Positions 56,055-62,832 of a DNA stretch of 62,832 nucleotides are shown here, piece by piece. The position numbers and the translations under genes were made by a program. Numbering within the stretch: position 1 is the stretch's first letter; each line of letters begins with the position of its first letter. Under the pieces are notes generated by a model. It was not told the origin of the DNA and made no database searches. It worked only from the letters and a program-made list of their open reading frames with translations. Source of the DNA: Verrucomicrobiaceae bacterium (GTDB taxonomy: Bacteria > Verrucomicrobiota > Verrucomicrobiia > Verrucomicrobiales > Verrucomicrobiaceae); the NCBI GenBank assembly GCA_027484445.1, contig JAIXSY010000014.1, positions 1-62,832 of the forward strand, read 5' to 3'.

Positions 56055-56617
56055 CTTTCCCGCTCAGCCAGGGGAGCGACAGCGAACTCGCGGTTCTCGC
56101 GCTTGCTGGTCGTCAGGATGCTTACCGGGAGCTGCTGGCACGCTACCGTGAGAAAATCTTCCGGTTCGTGGCTGCGTTGGTTGGGGATTCCCAAGAGGCA
56201 GTAGACCTCACGCAGGAGACGTTCGTTGCAGCATTCGCTGCACTTGGAAGATATGACCATGACCGACCATTCCTGTTCTGGCTGAAGCGTATCGCGCTCA
56301 ACAAGTGTCGCGATTGGTCGCGAAGACGAAAAGCCCGGGCATTTTTCGTTCGGGCGGAACCGCTCGAGCTGGCATTTGAAGTCGCTGATGACGCCATATC
56401 CGCCGATGTGCAGGCAGAGAGCCGGGCTGAACTGAAGCGGGTTTCAGCCGCTATCTCGCGCCTTCCGTCACGGCTCAGGGAAGCGCTCGTGCTTCGCACG
56501 ATCGATGGGCTAAGTCAGTCAGAAGCGGCTGCTGTCCTGGGGGTAAGCGAAAAGGCGGTCGAGACGCGTCTGCATCGCGCGCGAGCCCGATTGAAAGCAA
56601 ATCTCGAAAGCAAATGA
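56051..56617 (+). CDS. ECF sigma factor, CnrH-like
   Basis: The 188-residue sigma factor has region 2 (FRFVAALVGDSQEAVDLTQETFVAAF...PFLFWLKRIALNKCRDWSRRRK) and region 4 (LPSRLREALVLRTIDGLSQSEAAAVLGVSEKAVETRLHRARARL). It should direct RNA polymerase to its own promoter and to other metal genes. The shared TGAGGG-N15-GCGTAT element before three operons here is the likely target. The GTG at 56051 overlaps the CnrX-like stop. Confidence 0.9.
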   Translation: MTFPLSQGSDSELAVLALAGRQDAYRELLARYREKIFRFVAALVGDSQEAVDLTQETFVAAFAALGRYDHDRPFLFWLKRIALNKCRDWSRRRKARAFFVRAEPLELAFEVADDAISADVQAESRAELKRVSAAISRLPSRLREALVLRTIDGLSQSEAAAVLGVSEKAVETRLHRARARLKANLESK

Positions 56618-56826
56618 CCACCGGCCGCCGAATTTAGGCGCGGGGACTATGGCTGATCCCGAGTGAGCCAGTGCGTCTCGCCGATAAAGCTGGTCATCGT
56701 CATGCAAAGCGGCCATCGCAAGCAAGTGCGCTGATCGCCCCGAGCTGACGCCTATCCTGCGCAGCAGCCGATTCCGCCCTGCTAGCATAGTTCACCACTG
56801 CAAAAGTCGAGAGACGCGAAAAAAAT

Positions 56827-56854
56827 TTGAGGGGTGTCCGGATCAGGCGCGTAT
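56827..56854 (+). promoter_or_regulatory. Candidate ECF sigma promoter of copABCD
   Basis: TTGAGGG (56827-56833), 15 bases, then GCGTAT (56849-56854) matches the cnrYXH-like promoter in sequence and spacing. The predicted transcript start falls about two bases before the copA ATG (56863), so the mRNA may be leaderless or nearly so. Confidence 0.7.
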
Positions 56855-56862
56855 ATGCTTGT

Positions 56863-58740
56863 ATGAACACTCCGATCCTTACCCGCCGCCACCTGATTGC
56901 AGGCCTCGGTGCCGCGTCAGCCTTTGCCACAGTGCCTGCCTGGGCGCAGGGTCACAACATTCACCGCGATCAGGGAGGCGGTCACGGTCGGGGTGGCCCG
57001 CTCATTCCTGCTGGGTTCGGTGAGCTTTCCGGCGAAGTGATCGATCTGACCGTGGCCAGCGGTCATCGCATCGTCGAAGGACGGCGTGGTCCCGGTGTCG
57101 CGGTCAACGGGAGCGTACCGGGTCCCTTGATCCGCTTGCGCGAAGGGCAGAACGTCCGTCTCAATGTCACGAACAAACTGGGTTCGGACACGTCAATCCA
57201 TTGGCACGGCCTGCTCGTTCCATTTCATATGGATGGTGTTCCCGGCGTGAGTTTCCCTGGCATTCATCCCGGCCAGACATTCAGCTACGAATTTCCGATC
57301 CGGCAGGCGGGGACCTATTGGTATCACAGCCATTCAGGCCTGCAGGAACAGTCGGGGCATTATGGCCCTCTGGTTATCGATCCGTCTGGTCCGGAGCCTG
57401 TCGAATTTGACCGGGACTACATTCTGCTTCTCAGCGATTTCACGGTGCTCGACCCGCATTTCATCATGAGCCGTTTGCGCACCGGTGAAGGCTATTTCAA
57501 TCGCCAGCAGAGCACCTGGACCGACGACTATCCGCTGTCTGCGCAAGAGCGACGCATGTGGGCCCAAATGCGGATGATGCCCACCGATATCATGGATATC
57601 GGCTCTCCGACCTACACCTTCCTTGCCAATGGGCGAGGGCCGACCGAGGGGCTTGAATACCTGTTTCGTGCCGGTGAGCGCGTGAGGTTGCGGGTCATCA
57701 ACGGCTCGGCGCAGAGCTTCTTCAACGTCCGCATTCCCGGCTTGGCAATGACCATCATCGCCGCAGATGGCCAGAACGTCCGGCCGGTTGAAGTCGATGA
57801 ATTTCAGATCGGCACGGCAGAAACCTATGACGTGATTGTCACGCCGGGCAATGCCGAGGCCTATGCCATAGTCGGTGAGTCGATGGATCGGTCGGGAATG
57901 GCGCTGGCCATGCTGGCGAGCCGTCCCGGAGCGCGGGCGGATGTCCCCGCTCTGCGCGATCCACCGCTGCTGACGATGGGCGACATGGGCATGGATCACG
58001 GCTCGGGCGGCATGGACCATAGCGCGCCTTCTGCCGATACCGGTGCCAAGGAAGCAATGGGTAGTGTGGGCCCCATGGACCATGCGGCGATGGGTCATGC
58101 CACACCAGATGCATCAATGGGCGCTTCGGATGACACTATGGCCGGAATGGCAATGGGCGGCATGAGCATGGCCGGCATGAAGATGCGCGACACAACACTG
58201 CTGCCTCCCGATGTCAAGGTCGGCCCGGGCGTCGACATGGTTTCGATGTCTCCGGTGGACAAGATGGGAGATCCCGGTCTTGGCCTGCGCGACGTGGATC
58301 ACCGCGTGCTCAACTATCGCATGCTGACGGCGCTTGAGCCGAACCAAGACACGCGCGAACCTTCGCGGCTCCTCGAGCTGCATCTCACGGGCAATATGGA
58401 CCGCTACATGTGGTCTTTTGACGGAAGAATGTACTCTTCTGTCAGTGATGTTCCAATCCGCTTCGCCTGGAACGAGCGGGTCCGGGTGAAGCTCATCAAC
58501 AATACCATGATGGCGCACCCGATCCATCTTCACGGCATGTTCTTCGAGCTGGTCAATGGTGCCGAGCCAGCCCATCAGCCTCGAAAGAACATCGTGATCG
58601 TGCAACCGGGCGCCAGCGCTCAGTTCGACCTCACTGCCAACGAGCCGGGTGACTGGGCGTTCCACTGCCACCTGCTTTACCACATGCACGGCGGCATGAT
58701 GCAGACCGTGACCGTGGTCGGCCCGGGCGGTGCAGCATGA
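56863..58740 (+). CDS. copA: CopA multicopper oxidase, copper resistance
   Basis: The 625-residue enzyme has a Tat signal (TRRHLIAG...) and the four multicopper-oxidase copper motifs: HWHG (about 113), WYHSHSG, HPIHLHG and HCHLLYHMHGGMM. Before the last domain is a Met/His-rich insertion (MGMDHGSGGMDHS, MAGMAMGGMSMAGMKM) that binds extra copper. It oxidises Cu(I) in the periplasm. ATG 56863 is preferred to upstream in-frame starts. The end overlaps the copB start (ATGA). This gene shares its symbol with, but is unrelated to, the ATPase at 51580-53931. Confidence 0.93.
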   Translation: MNTPILTRRHLIAGLGAASAFATVPAWAQGHNIHRDQGGGHGRGGPLIPAGFGELSGEVIDLTVASGHRIVEGRRGPGVAVNGSVPGPLIRLREGQNVRLNVTNKLGSDTSIHWHGLLVPFHMDGVPGVSFPGIHPGQTFSYEFPIRQAGTYWYHSHSGLQEQSGHYGPLVIDPSGPEPVEFDRDYILLLSDFTVLDPHFIMSRLRTGEGYFNRQQSTWTDDYPLSAQERRMWAQMRMMPTDIMDIGSPTYTFLANGRGPTEGLEYLFRAGERVRLRVINGSAQSFFNVRIPGLAMTIIAADGQNVRPVEVDEFQIGTAETYDVIVTPGNAEAYAIVGESMDRSGMALAMLASRPGARADVPALRDPPLLTMGDMGMDHGSGGMDHSAPSADTGAKEAMGSVGPMDHAAMGHATPDASMGASDDTMAGMAMGGMSMAGMKMRDTTLLPPDVKVGPGVDMVSMSPVDKMGDPGLGLRDVDHRVLNYRMLTALEPNQDTREPSRLLELHLTGNMDRYMWSFDGRMYSSVSDVPIRFAWNERVRVKLINNTMMAHPIHLHGMFFELVNGAEPAHQPRKNIVIVQPGASAQFDLTANEPGDWAFHCHLLYHMHGGMMQTVTVVGPGGAA

Positions 58741-59819
58741 ACGTCCGGCCCCTCGTCTCACTCTTCCTTGCGGGAGCGTCCCTGAGCGCAGCACCGGCGA
58801 TGGCCCAGCATCAGGGGCATGCCATGCCAATGCCGATGCCGCCACCGGCGCCGGCCCCGAGTCCGGCTCCCGCACCGCAGCAGCCAGATCCCCACGCCGG
58901 GCATGTGATGCCCGATCGTCCTGCGGCATCCGAAGAGGAAACGGTCGATCCGCACGCAGGCCATGCCATGCCCGAAGGATCAATGCCGGCTCCCGATGCC
59001 ATGGCCGACATGAAGCAGGAAACCATGGATCATAGCGCCATGGATGGCGCCATGCCTGCCTCGCCCGGGCCCGAGATGGAAACCCCCCCGCCGCCAGAGG
59101 CGGGGAGCGGTCCTCCGCGCGCCGCCGACGCCATCTGGGGCGCCGATGCAATGCGGGCCTCGCGAGACGATCTCAGGCGCGAAAGCGGTGATTTCCCGGT
59201 TTTCTGGTTTCAGGGTGATCGTTTGGAAATCCATGCCCGCGAGGGTGCAGAAGACTACATCTGGGATTTTCAGGGGTATTACGGCGGTCCAACGAGCCGG
59301 TTCTGGTTCAAAACTGAAGGTGAGGGAGCCTTCGGCGACAAGCCCGAAAGCGCTGAGTTTCAAGCCCTCTATTCACGGGCGATCAGGCCATTCTGGGACC
59401 TCCAGGCCGGCGTGCGCCAGGACCTCGCAGGACCCGATACGACCTATGCCGTTCTGGGCATCCAAGGTGTTGCGCCCTATCTTTTTCAGGTTGATGCGGC
59501 GGCTTTCGTCTCACAACGCGGCGACGTTACGGCCAGAATCGAGGCAGAGCTTGACCAGCGCATTACCCAGCGCCTGATCTTCCAGCCGCGTGTTGAGATC
59601 AACATGGCTGCCCAGGACATTCCGATCCTTGGCGTCGGAGCGGGGATCGACAAGGTCGAGGCTGGCTTGCGTTTGCGTTACGAGATTATCCGCGAATTTG
59701 TGCCTTACATCGGGATCGAACAGACGTGGCGCATTGGCAACGGCGCGGACTTCGCCCGCGCCCGCGGCGAGGATCCGAGTGCCACCAACTATCTTGTCGG
59801 CATCCGGTTTTGGTTTTGA
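58737..59819 (+). CDS. copB: CopB outer-membrane copper resistance protein
   Basis: The 360-residue protein has a signal peptide and a long region rich in Pro, Met and His (HGHAMPMPMPPPAP, HAGHVMP, HAGHAMP, MDHSAMDGAMP). A beta-barrel domain of about 220 residues follows, ending in VGIRFWF. The Met-His part binds copper and the barrel sits in the outer membrane. It is coupled to copA by a 4-base overlap. Confidence 0.92.
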   Translation: MNVRPLVSLFLAGASLSAAPAMAQHQGHAMPMPMPPPAPAPSPAPAPQQPDPHAGHVMPDRPAASEEETVDPHAGHAMPEGSMPAPDAMADMKQETMDHSAMDGAMPASPGPEMETPPPPEAGSGPPRAADAIWGADAMRASRDDLRRESGDFPVFWFQGDRLEIHAREGAEDYIWDFQGYYGGPTSRFWFKTEGEGAFGDKPESAEFQALYSRAIRPFWDLQAGVRQDLAGPDTTYAVLGIQGVAPYLFQVDAAAFVSQRGDVTARIEAELDQRITQRLIFQPRVEINMAAQDIPILGVGAGIDKVEAGLRLRYEIIREFVPYIGIEQTWRIGNGADFARARGEDPSATNYLVGIRFWF

Positions 59820-59835
59820 AATGAAGGAAAATCCA

Positions 59836-60225
59836 ATGAAATTTGCTTCGATTTTCGCCGCTCTTGCAGTGGTTGCGTCGCCTTTGGCACTCCCATCGAT
59901 GGCTTCTGCTCACACTCGCGTTGTCGCCTCGACCCCGGCAGAGGGCGCGACCGTTGCTGGCACGCGCACAGTCACGCTGACCTTCAATGAAGCGCTGTTG
60001 CCCCCCACTGCTGCTGCCAGCATCGTAATGACGGCGATGCCGGGGATGGCAAATCACAGTCCGATGGCGATCCGCAATTTCGCCACTGCCTGGTCAAACG
60101 GGAACAAGACCATGACCCTCACGCTTACCAAACCTTTGGCGAAGGGCAGCTATGAGGTGCGCTGGCAAGCCGCAGGTGCTGATGGTCACCGCATGAACGG
60201 CACTGTCAAGTTTACCGTCAGCTGA
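59836..60225 (+). CDS. copC: CopC periplasmic copper-binding protein
   Basis: The 129-residue protein has a signal peptide ending ASA, so the mature chain begins with His (HTRVV), the Cu(II) ligand of CopC. A cupredoxin-like barrel follows, with Met residues in MTAMPGMANHSPM and DGHRMNGTVKF near the end. It carries copper in the periplasm to or from CopD. ATG 59836 has an AAGGA site 7 bases upstream; ATG 59821 is in frame as well. Confidence 0.92.
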   Translation: MKFASIFAALAVVASPLALPSMASAHTRVVASTPAEGATVAGTRTVTLTFNEALLPPTAAASIVMTAMPGMANHSPMAIRNFATAWSNGNKTMTLTLTKPLAKGSYEVRWQAAGADGHRMNGTVKFTVS

Positions 60226-60232
60226 TCGCGCT

Positions 60233-61159
60233 ATGGGGTGGGCGATCGAACCTGGTTTGCGTTTTCTGAATTACGCGGTGCTCCTGGGGATGTTCGGGAG
60301 CACCGCGTTTCGATTAATCGCGCTTCGGAGCGCCCACTTTCTCTCTGTCGGTAATCGGACGTCGCTAGGCCTGATCGGGGGGGCTGCGGCTGCATTCGTT
60401 CTCTCCGTCGTTCTTATGCTCGTCTCGGTGGCGGCAATGATGGGCATGCCCCTATCCGACCTTGACTGGCCGACGATCTCCATGATGGCGTTCGGCACGG
60501 ATATCGGTATTGCATTTGCCGTTCGCATCATCCTGCTGTTTCTCGCATTATGCTTTCTTGTCGCCGTCAGGGCCACGAAACTCAGCCAGGTAGCCGTCGC
60601 CGCCTGTTTCGCAGCGGCTCTTCTCTCGCTCGGATGGAGCGGTCACGCCGCTGCTGGCGAGGGAGGCATCGGGCTCCTGCATCGGCTCAACAATGGCGCA
60701 CACCTGATTGCCGCAGGTTTGTGGCTTGGCGCTATCATTTGCTTTGTTGACCTCACTGTGAAGTTGCATCGGCGGCCGGATCGAGAGCAGGCTCTCGCAT
60801 TGCTTTCGCAGATCCATGCGTTCGCGCCGCTCGGCGTGGGCTTGGTGGCAGTGGTGGCCATCACGGGCCTCATAAATTCCCAGCTGATATTCGGTATTCA
60901 AAACAGCTTGGTCGTTCTGAGTACGCCTTATGGGTTGATGCTGGCTGCCAAACTGATCCTCGTCTGCGGCATGGTTGCGTTCGGTGCGAACAACGCGGCG
61001 ATTGGACGCCGTTTCGCAACGTCTGGTGAACCATCGGAAAATTCGGTGCACGACGTGCTAGCGCGGTTGCGCCTCAGTCTGGGAGGTGAGCTTTGTCTTG
61101 CCGTCGGCGTTCTGGGCCTCGTAGCTGTTCTGGGCCTCGCGTCGCCAGGAATGCTGTAG
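60233..61159 (+). CDS. copD: CopD inner-membrane copper transport protein
   Basis: The 308-residue membrane protein has eight hydrophobic segments. It contains CopD-type motifs: WSGHAAAGEGG, NNGAHLIAAGLWLGAI and a YGLMLAAKLILV helix. With CopC it is thought to mediate copper uptake across the inner membrane. It starts 7 bases after copC and ends the core cop operon. Confidence 0.88.
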   Translation: MGWAIEPGLRFLNYAVLLGMFGSTAFRLIALRSAHFLSVGNRTSLGLIGGAAAAFVLSVVLMLVSVAAMMGMPLSDLDWPTISMMAFGTDIGIAFAVRIILLFLALCFLVAVRATKLSQVAVAACFAAALLSLGWSGHAAAGEGGIGLLHRLNNGAHLIAAGLWLGAIICFVDLTVKLHRRPDREQALALLSQIHAFAPLGVGLVAVVAITGLINSQLIFGIQNSLVVLSTPYGLMLAAKLILVCGMVAFGANNAAIGRRFATSGEPSENSVHDVLARLRLSLGGELCLAVGVLGLVAVLGLASPGML

Positions 61160-61188
61160 ATCGAAAGTTCATGAAAAAGGGGGTTTCA

Positions 61189-61701
61189 ATGGTTCGATAT
61201 GGAGCATGCAAAATTGCGGGAGTATTGGCGGGCGTGATCATGCTGATACAAAGCCCAGTATTGGCGCACCCCAGTACTACCGCGAAGGGGAGGGACGCTG
61301 AAGAAGGGGCCACAGTGGCTACGGCCTTGGATGGTCCCGTTGAAGCGGTAGCGAACTTTCATGATGCGCTAGCGAAGGGCGATACTGCCGCCGCACTTTC
61401 GCTTCTGGCCGAAGACGTGCTCATTTTCGAATCCGGTGGGACGGAGAACAGCCGAGCAGAATATGAAAGTCATCATCTCAAATCGGATGCCGCTTTCAGC
61501 GCCGCCGTTCCGCGCATGCTCATCAGCAGAACGCATGGTGAACAGGGCGATACAGCCTGGGTGATGAGCGTCGAGAATGTCGAGGGAACGTACCGCGATC
61601 GGCAGATCAAGAGTCGGTCTGTCGAAACGATGCTGCTTCGGCGCGTAAACGGAAGCTGGCAGATATTTCATATCCATTGGTCGTCTTCGGACCAGCGTTG
61701 A
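61189..61701 (+). CDS. Exported NTF2-like/SnoaL-type protein
   Basis: The 170-residue product has a signal peptide (ending SPVLA, then HPS) and an NTF2-like domain. That domain includes EAVANFHDALAKGDTAAALSLLAEDVLIFESGG and a terminal RRVNGSWQIFHIHWSS, as in DUF4440 and SnoaL-like proteins. These folds bind small ligands or act as enzymes; the role here is unknown. ATG 61189 is preferred because an AAGGGGG site precedes it. It follows copD by 29 bases and is probably in the same operon. Confidence 0.75.
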   Translation: MVRYGACKIAGVLAGVIMLIQSPVLAHPSTTAKGRDAEEGATVATALDGPVEAVANFHDALAKGDTAAALSLLAEDVLIFESGGTENSRAEYESHHLKSDAAFSAAVPRMLISRTHGEQGDTAWVMSVENVEGTYRDRQIKSRSVETMLLRRVNGSWQIFHIHWSSSDQR

Positions 61702-61885
61702 CAAAGGTCCTCGACCAGCGCCAGCCAATGTCCGGTCGGGCGTCCAGCTGGGCAAATCTGCTTTCCAGCCTGGATCGGTACGTCGGCACATGAGGTCTCC
61801 TTGCCGCCTATCCGCACTGAATGAAGACCCCGTCTTTCGTGGACACAAAATGGGGCACAATGGAGCGTCTGAGGAAGCCCTGCCG

Positions 61886-62527
61886 ATGGCCCGCCAACAC
61901 AGAGTCGCTTCGATCTTGGAAGCCGAAGGAGTGAAGCGTAGAGACGCCTGGCTGAGGGCACGCATCAAGGATTTCCTTAAGCGAGCTTTGTCCAGTATTG
62001 TGGATTACCGTATCAACTGGATTTTCGCGCAGAACACAGCTGTTGAATCGCCCGCCCTGCCGCCATCTATCGAAATCACTGTTTTCGATGAGCAGCATCT
62101 TGCCGCCTTTGCACGTCATCCTGACGTGCGTGTCCGAAGTGCAATGAGTTTCGAGCGCGCGGGATGTATCGGCTTTGTACTTCTGGCCGATGCCGAGCCG
62201 GCAGCCTGCATCCATTTCGCCGATAGATCGAACTATGAAAGTGTCTCGACCTGGCCGCTTGCGAACAACGAAGTCGCTTTGGTCAACGTCATAACTTTGC
62301 CCGAGCATCGATCGCGGCGCTACGGATCCCTCTTGATTACGCAAGCAACGAGCTCGCTGGTTCCCAGTCGCTATCGGCGCGCCCTTGCCTATATCTGGTG
62401 GAACCACCACGCATCGTTGCGCGCATTCAGAAATGCAGGGTGGCAGCGGGTCGGCATTTCGATCGAGATATCGCGGCGCAAGGGACGCTGGTATTCAGTA
62501 CACCTTCCTTGGAAGGTCCGCCGTTAG
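61886..62527 (+). CDS. GNAT-type N-acetyltransferase-like protein
   Basis: The 213-residue product has a basic helical N-terminus and then a GNAT-like domain: VALVNVITLPEHRSRRYGSLLITQATSSLV resembles the acetyl-CoA loop, and YIWWNHHASLRAFRNAGWQRVG is the typical late helix-strand. The substrate is unknown. ATG 61886 follows a GAGGAAG site, which makes it a better start than 61790. It ends about 170 bases before the probable IS66 end and may be cargo unrelated to copper. Confidence 0.65.
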   Translation: MARQHRVASILEAEGVKRRDAWLRARIKDFLKRALSSIVDYRINWIFAQNTAVESPALPPSIEITVFDEQHLAAFARHPDVRVRSAMSFERAGCIGFVLLADAEPAACIHFADRSNYESVSTWPLANNEVALVNVITLPEHRSRRYGSLLITQATSSLVPSRYRRALAYIWWNHHASLRAFRNAGWQRVGISIEISRRKGRWYSVHLPWKVRR

Positions 62528-62696
62528 AAGCGCACCTGTGGAAGGGCGTTCGAACACAACGCTTGCGTACGCCGTGATGGTCAGGTGTGGCCTTTCGGCT
62601 AGGCATTGTACGTAACCATTCTCGATGTCAGCTCGCTGGCTTTACAGTCCTTCGGGACGTACGGCGATGTCGAGCATCGATCCAGCCAGCTGTTTC

Positions 62697-62832
62697 GTAA
62701 GCGTCCGGTGAAACGTAAGCGTCCGGCCAGCCACGAGTTGCGCGGTCGGCGCTGGACGGTGAAGGACGGATCCTGAACGGAGTTCTTTCTGGACTCCAGA
62801 AGGAGGTCCTGTGAGCGAAGGTGGCGGCGTGA
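62697..62832 (+). mobile_element. Probable left end of an IS66-family element
   Basis: The segment begins GTAAGCGTCCGG, in the style of IS66-family terminal repeats, and repeats the same 12 bases at 62715-62726. Then AGGAGG (62802-62806 region) precedes a GTG at 62811 that opens a frame (MSEGGGV) running off the window, as expected of a short first transposase gene. The rest of the element lies outside, so family and integrity are inferred. Confidence 0.55.
62811..62832 (+). CDS. Start of a reading frame in the right-edge IS
   Basis: A GTG with a strong AGGAGG site 5 to 10 bases upstream opens a frame of seven codons before the window ends. It is probably the first transposase gene of the IS66-like element. 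Nothing more can be seen. Confidence 0.4.

Larger units (their letters stand above)
62528..62832 (+). other. Intergenic region leading into the right-edge IS end
   Basis: These 305 bases contain no complete gene. The first 170 bases show nothing recognisable; the rest is the probable IS66-family end described at 62697-62832. A short frame at 62385-62615 overlaps the GNAT gene and is rejected. Confidence 0.5.

Noticed and set aside
1..62832. CRISPR array or rRNA operon
   Set aside because: No regularly spaced direct repeats and no rRNA-like sequence were seen.

Overview
The window looks like a high-GC alphaproteobacterial accessory region, most likely from a sphingomonad (Novosphingobium, Sphingobium or Erythrobacter-like). 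The evidence is the protein style, the CopABCD and Acr3/ArsH gene sets, and a SPARDA type best known from Novosphingobium; the genus is inference. A truncated IS3-family end lies at the left edge and a probable IS66-family end at the right edge. No rRNA, complete tRNA or CRISPR array was seen.

Positions 1 to about 21,500 form a defence island. From left to right it holds: a PD-(D/E)XK-type protein whose stop codon comes from an IS3 end; a two-gene SPARDA system (DUF4365 nuclease-APAZ plus short Argonaute) behind a palindromic promoter region; a one-gene restriction-nuclease/STAND NTPase; a zinc-ribbon/gamma-glutamylcyclotransferase fusion; a small Cys-rich protein; and a five-gene type III-like restriction-modification cassette (SNF2/PLD-like helicase, DUF4391, Mod, AlbA_2/ATP-binding protein, Res). 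Between the DUF4391 and Mod genes is a separate small unit: a good promoter, a tRNA T-arm-like RNA, an attenuator-like hairpin, a 50-codon ORF with a strong ribosome binding site, and a terminator. A serine resolvase and a VapBC toxin-antitoxin pair close the island.

From about 22,600 to 61,700 is a metal-resistance island. It starts with an arsenic locus (frameshifted ArsO, ArsR, two unrelated arsenate reductases, Acr3, ArsH, a DUF2490 protein). Next come a CadR-like MerR regulator with a textbook MerR promoter, a DUF3703 gene, a P1B-4 ATPase with a CDF transporter, a czcCBA operon, a cusCBAF operon, small exported proteins, a three-gene electron-transfer module (ferredoxin/FNR fusion, dihaem b-type protein, heptahaem cytochrome c), a CueR-like regulator, a Csp-like copper store, a CopA ATPase, and a methyltransferase/DUF411 operon. 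It ends with a CnrYXH-type ECF sigma locus and copABCD.

Three sets of observations go beyond annotation. First, the same promoter pattern, TGAGGG-N15-GCGTAT, stands in front of the cnrYXH-like operon, the divergent methyltransferase/DUF411 operon and copABCD, which defines a candidate copper-responsive ECF regulon. Second, the overlapping genes at 45,978-49,347 encode what looks like a complete path from cytoplasmic NAD(P)H through FAD, 2Fe-2S and two b haems to a periplasmic seven-haem cytochrome. Third, the RNA and micro-ORF unit inside the type III-like cassette has no obvious precedent known to me.
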